64,000 bases of DNA, taken from assembly GCF_036226405.1 (NCBI RefSeq), contig NZ_CP108464.1, positions 3,472,001 to 3,536,000 on the forward strand. The letters run 5' to 3'. Positions 51,535 through 60,550 of the stretch are shown here, piece by piece; position 1 is the stretch's first letter; each line of letters opens with the position of its first letter. The position numbers and the translations under genes were made by a program. The DNA comes from Streptomyces sp. NBC_01260. Lineage in GTDB: Bacteria; Actinomycetota; Actinomycetes; Streptomycetales; Streptomycetaceae. The notes under the pieces were generated by a model. That model had not been told where the DNA came from. It saw only the letters and a program-made list of their open reading frames with translations, and did no database searches.

Positions 51535-52482
51535 TCAGCCCGCGGGTACCGCGTTCCGCAGCGGATCGGGCGCGTCCGCGGGGAGAGGAAAGACGTGGGA
51601 CAGCCACGCGTAGGTGCGCAGCTCCTCCAGGAGGCTCAGGCCGAGCCGGTTGTGGAGCATGTGGGCGTGCGAGAACAGGATCATTCCGGGGTGCACCGGT
51701 GACGTGCGGCGGATGTCGGCCGCGTGTCCGGCCAGCGCCTCGTGCCAGGCGGTGAACGGGCCGTGCGCCTCGGGGTCGATGCGTACCGCGGCCGGGTCCT
51801 GGTCCACGTGTGTGATGCGGTCCAGGAGCGCCTGCGGGTGTCCGGCGTCCTTCGCCCAGGACCGCCAGGCGCCCAGCCCGTGGGCGAAGTAGTAGGCCCG
51901 TTCGGGCGGGGCGCCGAGGGCGACCGCGGCGGACAGCGTGCCGCGCAGGGCGAGCTGGGAGCGCCGGGCCCCGGTCGTCAGGGCGGGTGTCAGCCGCAGG
52001 ACGAGCTCGCTGGACTGCCAGAACAGCTCCTCGGCGGCCGGCATATGGGCGGGGCCGCCGTAGCGCTCGTACTCGGGGTCGTACGTGGCGCGGTGGACGC
52101 CGGGCGCGAGCAGGGTCCGGACGCTGGTGTTCGGTCCGGTCTCCCCCGCCGCGGCCAGCCGGGCCGCGCCGTCCAGGTACGCGGCCTCGGCCAGCGGCTC
52201 CTCCCCGGGGGCGAGCCGGCAGGCGTCGGCGTGACGGGTGCGCAGCGCGGCCTCGGTCGCGGCGTACGCGTCCGGGGTCAGGTCCCCGACGCGCAGCCGC
52301 AGATGCGGGCCCGACTGCCAGTAGCGGATGAAGAACCACGGTGTGCCGGGCGGGAGTTCGCGGACCGTGGGGCCGATGACGTCGGTCAGGACCCGGTCGT
52401 GCGCCGAGCGGGCGGCGGTGGGCAGGTGCAGATGCCAGGCGCTCCACTGGGTGGCTGCGCCGGTTTCGGGCTGAGCGGGCAT
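51535..52482 (-). CDS. Thiopeptide-type elimination-domain protein (split LanB C-terminus)
   Basis: This 315-aa protein matches the SpaB_C/'thiopeptide-type bacteriocin biosynthesis' domain. It has WSAWHLHLPTAARSAHDRVL, then ELPPGTPWFFIRYWQSGPHL and RLRVGDLT, which is the family hallmark. The C-terminal half has HPGMILFSHAHMLHNRLGLS. In split LanB systems such as TbtC it removes glutamate from glutamylated Ser/Thr to give dehydroalanine or dehydrobutyrine. ATG 52482 is chosen. It is the last gene of the operon, 35 bp after the dehydrogenase. Confidence 0.85.
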   Translation of the reverse strand: MPAQPETGAATQWSAWHLHLPTAARSAHDRVLTDVIGPTVRELPPGTPWFFIRYWQSGPHLRLRVGDLTPDAYAATEAALRTRHADACRLAPGEEPLAEAAYLDGAARLAAAGETGPNTSVRTLLAPGVHRATYDPEYERYGGPAHMPAAEELFWQSSELVLRLTPALTTGARRSQLALRGTLSAAVALGAPPERAYYFAHGLGAWRSWAKDAGHPQALLDRITHVDQDPAAVRIDPEAHGPFTAWHEALAGHAADIRRTSPVHPGMILFSHAHMLHNRLGLSLLEELRTYAWLSHVFPLPADAPDPLRNAVPAG

Positions 52483-52517
52483 GTGGGGCTCCGGGTGGTG
52501 GGCTGGTCGGGGCACGG

Positions 52518-54083
52518 TCACGTACGGAGGTCGAGCAGTGCGCCTCCCGTGCTGCGCGGAACCCCCACCACCGCCGACAGGACGATCGTCTCGTCCGTGC
52601 CGAGGCCGATGACGCCCTGGGTGGGGATCTCCTTGAACGCCCGCACCGGCCGGGCGAACAGCCCCGACGCGGCGGCGGACAGGCACAGTCCGTGGACGGC
52701 CCAGCCGCAGGCGTGCTGCGCCGCGCCCCAGCCCGCGGGCCCGAAGCGGGCGAAGAGCTCGCGGGGGCGGACGGAGAAGAAGACGGTGACGGGGGCGTTC
52801 GCCACCCCGCAGCCGTTGACCGGGGACACGCCGTAGCCGTAGTGCTCCTCCAGCGCGGCGGGCGCGGCCGGATCGGCGCGGACCAGCTCGGCCCGCCCGT
52901 CACGGGCCCGGTACACGCCGTCCTCGTGGCCCTCGACGTGCTGCACCACGGCACTCACCCGCACCGCGTCGAACGCGGCGGCGAGCGCCGGGTGCGGCGG
53001 GGGTACGGCGAGCCAGGCCAGCGCGGTACGCAGGACGTCCGCCGGGAGCGCCGGGTGGCGGGCGGACGAGTCCATGCCGTGCAGCCCGCGCGGCATCCGG
53101 CCGGAGTGGCGCTGCCAGAGGAGCTCCGCCCAGTCGGGTGCGGCGGCGGACGCGGGGAGGCCGGCGGGTACGGCGGTCGTGAGGCGGGCGGCCGTCGGGC
53201 CGTTCCCGGCCGTACTCGGGTACCGCTGGCGCCTGTTGACGCGGACGACGTCCGTCAGCGCGGGGTCGCCGACGGGGACGGGGCTCTCCGGTACGGCGGG
53301 CGTCGCGGGGGCGGGGAGCCGTTCCGTGAGGTCCAGCTGCCAGGGCAGTGACCACTCCCAGGTGTTCCCCAGGTCCAGTTCCCGCAGCAGGGTGTCGCTG
53401 TCGGCCCCGGGCAGGGTCAGGGCCGCCGGCACGTCGAAGAGTTCGAGCCCGAGCGTCAACGCCCTGAGCACCATGCCGAGTTCGATCGCCACCAGGGAGC
53501 CCCGGAACCACTGGTAGGCGGCGGGGATCGCCGAGTAGCGCCCGGTGAGGGCGATCCGGGAGGGCGGTGTGCGGTCCGGGGTGCCGGTGAGGGCGTGCCG
53601 GGTGGGTTCCAGCAGCCGCCAGGGCGCGTCGGCCGCGCCCCCGTCCACGAAGGCGTGCACGGGGAAGAGGCAGCGGGGCGAGGCGTAGGGGCGGTGCTCG
53701 TTGTACGGGTTCTCGGGCTCGCGGCGCAGCGGCGCGAAAGCGGTGGTCAGTGCGTGGGCGAGCGCGGTGGCGCCGTCCGCCGGGCGGGGGTGCCGGGTGG
53801 CGGGGTACGGACGGGCGGAGAGGTACGCCGTGGCGCCCGGCGGCAGCGCGGTGCGGTGTCCGGCGCCGCGTGGCGGCGGGGGCGGGACATGGCTGTCGGG
53901 CGGGGGCGTCTCGGCCCAGGTCCACGGGGGCGGCTCGGGGTGGTCCGCGCCCTCCCCGTAGGCGTGCCAGAGCGGTTCGCGGGCGATGCTGTTGTCGTCC
54001 GCGTCGCCGGGGAGCCGGACGGGCGAGCGGGCCGGGTCCACCTGGCCGGCGGCCGTCGCGCGGGCCGTCGCCGGCGCCGTCAC
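52518..54083 (-). CDS. Nitroreductase-like azoline dehydrogenase
   Basis: This 521-aa FMN enzyme is of the TOMM dehydrogenase type. The N-terminal half has a Pro-rich segment (ETPPPDSHVPPPPPRG) and AYQWFRGSLVAIELGMVLRAL. The C-terminal nitroreductase half carries VNRRQRYPSTAGNGP, RHSGRMPRGLHGMDSSARHP and GAAQHACGWAVHGLCLSAAA followed by GLFARPVRAF. It would oxidise thiazolines/oxazolines to azoles, as TbtE or the dehydrogenase part of LazF does. GTG 54083 overlaps the YcaO stop as GTGA. Confidence 0.82.
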   Translation of the reverse strand: MTAPATARATAAGQVDPARSPVRLPGDADDNSIAREPLWHAYGEGADHPEPPPWTWAETPPPDSHVPPPPPRGAGHRTALPPGATAYLSARPYPATRHPRPADGATALAHALTTAFAPLRREPENPYNEHRPYASPRCLFPVHAFVDGGAADAPWRLLEPTRHALTGTPDRTPPSRIALTGRYSAIPAAYQWFRGSLVAIELGMVLRALTLGLELFDVPAALTLPGADSDTLLRELDLGNTWEWSLPWQLDLTERLPAPATPAVPESPVPVGDPALTDVVRVNRRQRYPSTAGNGPTAARLTTAVPAGLPASAAAPDWAELLWQRHSGRMPRGLHGMDSSARHPALPADVLRTALAWLAVPPPHPALAAAFDAVRVSAVVQHVEGHEDGVYRARDGRAELVRADPAAPAALEEHYGYGVSPVNGCGVANAPVTVFFSVRPRELFARFGPAGWGAAQHACGWAVHGLCLSAAASGLFARPVRAFKEIPTQGVIGLGTDETIVLSAVVGVPRSTGGALLDLRT

Positions 54084-56014
54084 GGGAACGGGTGGGGGTC
54101 GTAGGGGATCGCCCGGTGTTCCTGGTCCGTGCCGCTCAGGGCGGCCCGGAGCCGGGGCAGCCCGTCCAGGCGCTGCTGGGCATGGCCGAAGCACATCGGG
54201 AGGATGCCGGGGACGACGGCGCGGGCGACACTGATGCCCGCGTCCGCGTGCTCCCGGCTGGTCTGGTCGACGATGACGATCCGGTCGAGCCCCGCGTCGG
54301 CGAACAGCCCCGAGACGTACTCCAGCGTGCCGCGCACATCGCCGCCGGCTGCCCTCTCCAGCCTCCCCGGCCAGTCGGGGAAGGCCTCCGCCGGGGTGAC
54401 GGCCGGGCCGCCGAGGCCGGACAGCGCCCGGCCGCGGGTCTCCGGCAGCGAGGAGAACCGCACATGGTCCTCCAACTCCTCGACCAGCCAGGGGTTCTCG
54501 ACCATCGGCTCGACGTCCTGCCGGGTCCAGTCGACCGGGTTGGTCACCAGCTGGGCGACCTCGCGCAGCGCGCCGCGGATCGCGGCGTCCGGGTCGGCGC
54601 CCGAGCCGGCGGAGGAGAAGGTCGCGGGGAAGGGGTTCTTCTCGTTGACGGCGATCACCCAGACCACCGGAAGTTCGATGTCCCGGGTGGCGACCAGGAC
54701 ATGGACGTCGAAGCCGCGCGAGCGGATCAGCTCGACCATGGCCCGGCTGGTCGGGTCGGTGAGGGTGGCGACCGGGATGTGCGGGAGCGGGGCGGCGCGG
54801 AACCACGAGGTGAGGAACGCGTCGCGCTCGGCCAGCTCGAACAGCGAGTGCAGCGCGGCCTCTTCGTGGTTGGCGCCGACCGCGCAGCCGCTGGAGCAGT
54901 CGAAGAAGTAGTGCCGGCGCCGGGCGGCGCCCGCGACGCGGGCCGCGCGGCGGTCCCTGCGGTAGGCGTACTCGTACTGGTAGAAGGCGTGGTCGGCCGG
55001 GACGAGCAGCGGCCGGCCGTCGGCGAGGTCGTGGCCCCAGGCCCAGTCCATCGGGGTGTCCGCGGTGAACGGGGTGGCCCGGCTGGTGGGGTGGGCGAGC
55101 TGCTCGGCGGTGTAGCGGCCCAGCGTGCCGGGGTCGACGGCGTGCTCGGCGACGTCGTTGTAGGAGCGCTCGGTGAGCAGCGGGATGTCGTACGGGTAGC
55201 CGCCGAGGCGTTCGTACGCTTCGAGGACGGCGACCGGTTCGGTCTCGGCGAAGGTGCGGGCCCGGCCGTGGCCCATCGCCGGGGCGTCCGCGACGACGGC
55301 CATGCTCATCGCGAACGGGGTGCGGGACTCGCGCAGGATGCCGCGGACCGGGCCGAAGCGGTCGTCGAGCAGCCGCTCGCGCAGCACTCCGCGCTCGACG
55401 AGGCGGCTGGCGGCCGTGCGGGTGGAGTCGCCGGGGACGGCGGGGCGGGGGACGAGGGTGCGGTGGGCGGGCGGTTCGGCGGTGGCGGTGAGGTCCCGGT
55501 CGGACGGGCCGCAGGCGGGGCAGTGGAAGCTGCGGGCGATGCGGTGGCGGCGGGTGCCGTGGACGGTCGCCGCGTACGCCTCGCCCGGGGCGAGCGGCCG
55601 GGCCGCCAGGTGGTCGACGGCGATGCCCAGGAGGCCGGGAAGCACGGCGGCGGGCGCGGCCGGGGTGGCGGCGGGCCGGGTGAGGTCGCCGACGAGCGGG
55701 TGGTCCAGGACCGTCCGCTCACGGACCTCGGCGCAGGCGGCGCAGCCCGCGTCGGTACCGGGGGCCCACAGCGGGCCGATCATGACCTCGTCCTCGTGGA
55801 TGCGGACGGAGAGGTGCGGGGTGCGGCGCGGGTCCGCCCCGGCGCGGGCCACCCGGTCCCGCTCCCAGTCGAGGTCCCAGCCGGTGTTGGCCGAGACGGT
55901 GGCGCCGGTGGCGGCGGCCAGCCGGCCGAGTGCGGGCAGCCAGTCGCCGTGCGCCGCCGGGGCCAGGGACGGGCCCGCCGCCACGACGGCGGGCGCGATC
56001 GTGTCAGTCGGCAT
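54080..56014 (-). CDS. YcaO cyclodehydratase fused to E1-like (ThiF) region
   Basis: This 644-aa protein has an N-terminal E1-like zinc region (CAACAEVRERTVLDHP and RSFHCPACGPSDRD, four Cys) over residues ~90-180, then the YcaO domain. ATP/Mg-binding elements are SSGCAVGANHEEAALHSLFE, LAERDAFLTSWF and LREVAQLV. The C-terminus ends YDPHPFP, which is the PxPxP motif of azoline-forming YcaO enzymes. It cyclises Cys (or Ser/Thr) to azolines with ATP, with leader recognition supplied by the F protein. ATG 56014 lies 11 nt inside the F-protein gene. Confidence 0.9.
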   Translation of the reverse strand: MPTDTIAPAVVAAGPSLAPAAHGDWLPALGRLAAATGATVSANTGWDLDWERDRVARAGADPRRTPHLSVRIHEDEVMIGPLWAPGTDAGCAACAEVRERTVLDHPLVGDLTRPAATPAAPAAVLPGLLGIAVDHLAARPLAPGEAYAATVHGTRRHRIARSFHCPACGPSDRDLTATAEPPAHRTLVPRPAVPGDSTRTAASRLVERGVLRERLLDDRFGPVRGILRESRTPFAMSMAVVADAPAMGHGRARTFAETEPVAVLEAYERLGGYPYDIPLLTERSYNDVAEHAVDPGTLGRYTAEQLAHPTSRATPFTADTPMDWAWGHDLADGRPLLVPADHAFYQYEYAYRRDRRAARVAGAARRRHYFFDCSSGCAVGANHEEAALHSLFELAERDAFLTSWFRAAPLPHIPVATLTDPTSRAMVELIRSRGFDVHVLVATRDIELPVVWVIAVNEKNPFPATFSSAGSGADPDAAIRGALREVAQLVTNPVDWTRQDVEPMVENPWLVEELEDHVRFSSLPETRGRALSGLGGPAVTPAEAFPDWPGRLERAAGGDVRGTLEYVSGLFADAGLDRIVIVDQTSREHADAGISVARAVVPGILPMCFGHAQQRLDGLPRLRAALSGTDQEHRAIPYDPHPFP

Positions 56015-57944
56015 CGTGGTTCTCCTGCTCCTGCGCGGTACGGGCGACGGCCTCCACGGGGCCGTACCAGAAGGGGATGTCACCGAGCACCGGGTCCGTG
56101 CGCGAGGCGCGGCCGCGGTAGGCGGTGCCGGTGCGGTCCGTCCCGGGGGCGGGTGCGGTGAGCCGGGCGCGGAGTGCGGCGCGGGCGGCGTCGCCGGTGG
56201 AGAGGAGGGCGTCGGTGGAGAGGGGGTCGACGACGGTGCCGCTGCCGGTGACGCGTGCCTGGGTGGCGGCGAGGGCCGTGCACAGGGCCGCGTGCGTCGC
56301 CTCGGCGGGCGTCGGGCCCCAGCCCGCGCCGAGCCGGTCGCCGCCGGCGGTGACGCGGGCCAGGTACCAGCCGGTCTCCGGGCTCGGCGCCACGGCGATC
56401 TGGGGGCTGAACCGGTCGTCCTCCACGCGGAGTTCACTCAGGACGCGTTCGCTCTCGGCGGTGAACGGGTGCGCGGTGGCGTCCGACTCGGTGAACCCTG
56501 TTGTCGATGCGGCGAGTTGACGCAGCGCCCCGTCGAGGAGCCAGTGCTCCTCGGTGAGACCGGCGGCCGCGCTGCCCGGGGACCGGGAGCCGCGGTCGCG
56601 GAGGGCGGCGAGGGCGGCGGCCAGGGTGACCGTCTCCTGGTGGGCCGCCCACGCGGTGACGGAACCGCCGGTCCGCGGCGCCGCGCGGTGTTCGGCCGCG
56701 CGCAGGGCGAGCGGCATCTGGGGCAGGTCCTCGCCCTCGGCCGAGGCGAACAGCCCGGTCCAGCGGGTGGCGAGTTCACCGGCGGAGGCGAGGGCCGCCT
56801 CCGCTTCGGGGAACGGCCGGACGGGGGCCTCGTGGAGAGTGAGGGCCGCCGCTTCGGTCACGGGAGCGCCCGTGACGGTGACGCGGTCGGCCGTCAGGTC
56901 GTCGCCGTGCACGACATGGGCCTCACCGGGCTCCGCGACACCCGTGAGGGTGTCGGCCAGGAGCTGGGCGGCGAGGGCCCCCGCGAGGGCGTGGGCGACG
57001 GGTCCCGGTGCGGGTCCGGCGCCTTCGGCCGCCGCCCAGGACAGGGCACGGTCCCGGAACGCCGCCCAGGTGGCGGGGGTCGCGCCGACGGGACCGACGA
57101 GGGTGAGACCGGGGCCGAGCAGCACGGGCACGTCGAACGTGCCGGTGGGCCCGGGCCAGGTCTCGTCCCCGGTGAGGAACCGGATGGCGGTCCGGGTGGA
57201 GGGGGACGGCCGTGCCGCCGGGTCGCCGGCGGGGATCAGGTCGTACGCCTCACGCACCGCCGGGCCGCCGGCGGGAATCAGGTCACCCATGACACGCACC
57301 GCCGGGCCGCCGGCGGGAATCGGAGCATCCGTACCGCGCACCGCCGGGTCGCCGGCGGGGATCGGGTCGTGCGTTTCGTACGCCGCCGGGTCGCCGACGG
57401 AAGTGTGGGGAGCGCGGGGGGACGGGGCCGGGGCCCCGACGGCCGTCACGCGTCGTACTCCGGCGCGCCGCAGCCCGCGTTCCGCCGGGGCGGTCGCCGT
57501 CCCGGGGCCCCGCAGCTCGACGGCCGTCGCGTGCAACCGGGCGAACGCCGCGTACGGGTCGTCGAGGCGGGACTCCAGGCGGGCCAGGGAGTCGGCGTAC
57601 CGCTCACGCACCGCGGCCGGGGGTTGTGGCGCGGTGAACGCCGCGCTGTCCAGGAGCAGTCCGTTCGCCCGGAGGCGGCCCACGATGTGGACCACCGCGG
57701 GGCGGGCCCGCTCCGTGCCGATCGCGGTGACCAGCGCGTCCAGGGTCGTGCCCGCCTCCAGGAGGGGCAGGCAGCCCTCGGCGACGGCGTACAGCACGTC
57801 GGACCCGCGCAGCACGAACTGTCCGCGCGTCCCGCTGAAGTAGACGCCTGAGGGGACCGGTGCGCAGTGCAGTCCGGGCCGCGACCTCAGTACGCCGGGG
57901 GCTGCCCCGTCGACGGCCGCCGGGGCCGTGGTGGTGATCGTCAC
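56004..57944 (-). CDS. Ocin-ThiF-like protein with RRE (F protein)
   Basis: This 646-aa protein opens with a PqqD-like winged-helix RiPP recognition element (PGLHCAPVPSGVYFSGTRGQ, GCLPLLEAGTTLDALVTAIG; residues ~20-95). A central ThiF-like region (FDVPVLLGPGLTLVGPVGAT, APGPVAHALAGALAAQLLAD) and a C-terminal YcaO-associated region (RVEDDRFSPQIAVAPSPETG, TPAEATHAALCTALAATQAR) follow. It binds the precursor leader and activates the cyclodehydratase, like TbtF. A 14-residue tandem repeat is inserted between the RRE and ThiF parts. GTG 57944 overlaps the LanB stop. Confidence 0.82.
   Translation of the reverse strand: MTITTTAPAAVDGAAPGVLRSRPGLHCAPVPSGVYFSGTRGQFVLRGSDVLYAVAEGCLPLLEAGTTLDALVTAIGTERARPAVVHIVGRLRANGLLLDSAAFTAPQPPAAVRERYADSLARLESRLDDPYAAFARLHATAVELRGPGTATAPAERGLRRAGVRRVTAVGAPAPSPRAPHTSVGDPAAYETHDPIPAGDPAVRGTDAPIPAGGPAVRVMGDLIPAGGPAVREAYDLIPAGDPAARPSPSTRTAIRFLTGDETWPGPTGTFDVPVLLGPGLTLVGPVGATPATWAAFRDRALSWAAAEGAGPAPGPVAHALAGALAAQLLADTLTGVAEPGEAHVVHGDDLTADRVTVTGAPVTEAAALTLHEAPVRPFPEAEAALASAGELATRWTGLFASAEGEDLPQMPLALRAAEHRAAPRTGGSVTAWAAHQETVTLAAALAALRDRGSRSPGSAAAGLTEEHWLLDGALRQLAASTTGFTESDATAHPFTAESERVLSELRVEDDRFSPQIAVAPSPETGWYLARVTAGGDRLGAGWGPTPAEATHAALCTALAATQARVTGSGTVVDPLSTDALLSTGDAARAALRARLTAPAPGTDRTGTAYRGRASRTDPVLGDIPFWYGPVEAVARTAQEQENHDAD
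57217..57402 (-). repeat. 42-bp tandem repeat in the F-protein gene (about 4.4 copies)
   Basis: Copies start at 57217, 57259, 57301, 57343 and 57385 with exact 42-bp period. Each begins GCCGGGYCGCCGGCGGG on the plus strand. They encode 14-residue units of the form [D/G]PA-six residues-[P/L]IPAG, which form a Pro-rich linker between the RRE and the ThiF-like region. The core of each unit is conserved while the middle six residues vary. Confidence 0.92.
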
Positions 57945-60550
57945 GACCGCGCTCCTTCCGCGTGGTTCACCGGGTCGTAGGTGAAGGTGCCGCCGGCCGT
58001 GCGCCCGACCTCGACGACCCACTCGGTGGCGTGGGTGCCGTCCGTGACGCCGGGCAGGGCCTCCTCCAGGTAGCCGCCGGTCGGGCCGTCGCCGCGGCGT
58101 TCCAGCATCCGGGGCAGCACCCGGACCGCCAGCGCGCTGGTGAGGTCCACGTACTGGGGCTTCTGCTGGAGGCGCTTGGACTGGACGTCGGGGGCGCCCA
58201 CCGAGAGCGGGCCCTCGTCCTCGGGGGCCGACTTGATGACGACCTCCTCCGGGACTCCGTGCCTGGCCCGCCACGCCGTGAGGGCGAGCAGCCGCTCGGG
58301 GCCGTCCTGGCCGGTGGCGACCGCCGTCTCCAGCTCGGCGCCGCCGTACCAGCGGCGGCGGCCGATGAGGACGTTGCCGACGCTCATCCGTGGAGCGACG
58401 CGGGTCTCCTTGCCGTCCCAGGGAAGCGACGCGTGCCAGGAGTTCGGGAGGCTGTTGAAGAGCCGGCCGCTGATCGCGAGGCCGGAGGCGACCGACAGCG
58501 GGGGCGGGAAGAGGCCGGGGTGGCCGGTGCCCAGGGGCAGTACCCGCAGCGGCGCCCCGTCCGCGTCCTCGACGCGCAGGGTGTCGGTGGCCGGGTCGTG
58601 CGCCAGCCGGAGGCCGAACCAGTCCTCCGGGGTGAGGCCGCCGGGCAGGATCGGGGCGTGCGCGTTGACGTTGAGCCGGTGCAGGCCCAGGTCCTCGGTG
58701 ACGCGTGCGCCGTCGTGGCCGTAGAAGCGCTGGAGGTGTGCGGCCAGCCGGGGCAGGGCCTCGCCGCCGAGGCGCCGGTCGGCGTCCAGGAAGCGGGCGT
58801 ACAGCATCCCGTGGCCCGGCAGTCCGTCGTTGAGGACGAGCCGGTCGCCGGCCTCCTGCAGCAGCACCCCGTAGATCAGCGGGTCCTGGCGGAAGCGGCC
58901 GGGCAGCGACCGCGTCAGGTCGGCGACGTCGGCCGCGGTGAGGGCGAGGGTGTCCTCGCCCGCGTCGGCCGTCTTGGTGAGCCGGGTGTGGATCTCCTCG
59001 GAGAGCTCGCGGCGCAGCTGGAACATGCGCTCCAGGCACCCGTCGGCCGGCCCGATCCCGGTCAGCGCGGAGGCGTCGCCGGTGCCCCGGGGACCGTAGA
59101 CCGCGTCCATCGCGGCGGCCCGCCGGGAGACCTCGCCGACGACGAACGCGGCGTGCTCGGCGAGCGGGACGTTGGCTCCGGCGCCGAAGCGTTCGGTGAA
59201 CGCGGCGGTCATCAGGACCCGGACGTCGTGCAGCCAGTCGAAGACGGAGAGCAGTTCGACGGCGGGGCCGAGGTCGGCCAGCGGGGTGTGCCAGTGGGAG
59301 GCCGCCACCTTCAGGGGCGGCATGACGTAGTCCTCCTCGACCGTGATCTGCGCCGGGCGGCCCGCGGCCTGGCTGAACCGGCCCAGCGTGGTGCGCAGTT
59401 CGGTCAGGGCGGCGCCGCGCTCCGCGGCCGGGGCCCCGACCACGCGGGGCATGCCCGCGCGGATCGCCTCGGCCAGTTCCCGCAGTCCGGGGGTGTGTTC
59501 GGTGTCGGGGAGCTCGGGGGTGAGGAGGTCCTCGTAGTCGGCGGCGCCGTCCTCCGCCGCGTTGAACGTGCACAGGACGCCCTGGTGCAGGGCGCGGCGC
59601 ACCCGGCGGTCGGCCTCGGCCTGAGGGACGCCCGCCCGCGCCGCGACATGGGCGACGACGGCGGGGAAGCGGCGCGGGCCCATGGAGAGCGCGTCGAGGA
59701 GGTCCCCGGCGGGGCCGTCCAGCGGTACGGCGAAGCGCTGCATGCCCTGGTCGGTGAGCTTGAGGAAGAAGAGCTTTCCGGCGACCGGGTCCGGCGCGGA
59801 GGTCGGCGGCACCCCGACCCACAGCTCGGCGAGGTCCGTGGCGTGGGCGGTGGGCAGTCCGCCCAGTACGTAGCCGAGCATGACCCGGTCCAGGCCGGGC
59901 ACGGCCCGCGCCCCGGTGAAGGGGACATCGCCGGGGTGCACGGCCTCCGGGTCGGTGGCGGGGGCGGGTTCGGCGATGCCCACCGCGGTGAAGCGGGAGA
60001 GCGGGCTGGTGCGGACCATGGCCCGGGTGACGTACTGGATGAGGCCGCGCTCGGACTTGCGGGTACGGGCGGACAGCTTGCCGGGTCCCGCGACGGCGGC
60101 CCGGTAGCGCTCGGCCTCCTGGTGCACCTCGGGGGCCAGCAGGGCCAGCGAGCGCAGCAGGTCGTCGTTGCCCAGCAGCTCCGCCAGCAGGGCGCGTTCG
60201 CGCTCAGCGGCATCGGGGTAGCCGTCGGCGACTGCGCTGCGCAGCCGCTCCCGCTCCTGGTACGCGGCCAGCCAGTGCGCCACCGCGGGGGTCGGGTCCT
60301 GGGGGGTCTTCTTGGGGGCGCGGCCGTTGTGGATGGAGCGGCGCAGGGCGATCAGGGCCCGGCGCTCGTCGTCGGAGGCGGCGGTGCCGATGCTCTCGTA
60401 CAGTTCCTGCGAGCAGGCGTCCGCCGCCGCGGCGAGCTCCGTCTCGGCCGCTGCGAGACCGGCCAGCAGGGTGCGCTGTCCGGGGTCTCCCAGGCGGGCC
60501 CGGCGCAGCGGGTTGACGCGGAGGAACCACTGGGGTTCGGGGCTGGTCAT
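57941..60550 (-). CDS. LanB-type glutamyl-tRNA-dependent dehydratase (N-terminal part)
   Basis: This 869-aa protein matches the N-terminal glutamylation domain of class-I lantibiotic dehydratases (lant_dehydr_N), as in split TbtB. It has QWFLRVNPLRRARLGDPGQR at the start, ARTRKSERGLIQYVTRAMVR and TSPLSRFTAVGI near residue 170-190. The C-terminus contains SVGNVLIGRRRWYGGAELET and QQKPQYVDLTSALAVRVLPR. It esterifies Ser/Thr of the core with Glu from Glu-tRNA. Elimination is done by the separate protein encoded at 51535-52482. ATG 60550 overlaps the upstream gene stop as ATGA. Confidence 0.9.
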   Translation of the reverse strand: MTSPEPQWFLRVNPLRRARLGDPGQRTLLAGLAAAETELAAAADACSQELYESIGTAASDDERRALIALRRSIHNGRAPKKTPQDPTPAVAHWLAAYQERERLRSAVADGYPDAAERERALLAELLGNDDLLRSLALLAPEVHQEAERYRAAVAGPGKLSARTRKSERGLIQYVTRAMVRTSPLSRFTAVGIAEPAPATDPEAVHPGDVPFTGARAVPGLDRVMLGYVLGGLPTAHATDLAELWVGVPPTSAPDPVAGKLFFLKLTDQGMQRFAVPLDGPAGDLLDALSMGPRRFPAVVAHVAARAGVPQAEADRRVRRALHQGVLCTFNAAEDGAADYEDLLTPELPDTEHTPGLRELAEAIRAGMPRVVGAPAAERGAALTELRTTLGRFSQAAGRPAQITVEEDYVMPPLKVAASHWHTPLADLGPAVELLSVFDWLHDVRVLMTAAFTERFGAGANVPLAEHAAFVVGEVSRRAAAMDAVYGPRGTGDASALTGIGPADGCLERMFQLRRELSEEIHTRLTKTADAGEDTLALTAADVADLTRSLPGRFRQDPLIYGVLLQEAGDRLVLNDGLPGHGMLYARFLDADRRLGGEALPRLAAHLQRFYGHDGARVTEDLGLHRLNVNAHAPILPGGLTPEDWFGLRLAHDPATDTLRVEDADGAPLRVLPLGTGHPGLFPPPLSVASGLAISGRLFNSLPNSWHASLPWDGKETRVAPRMSVGNVLIGRRRWYGGAELETAVATGQDGPERLLALTAWRARHGVPEEVVIKSAPEDEGPLSVGAPDVQSKRLQQKPQYVDLTSALAVRVLPRMLERRGDGPTGGYLEEALPGVTDGTHATEWVVEVGRTAGGTFTYDPVNHAEGARS

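Noticed and set aside
57217..57402. Regularly spaced repeats that could look like a CRISPR array
   Set aside because: Period is 42 bp and in frame throughout the F-protein gene, with coding constraint (IPAG kept); no cas genes are near.
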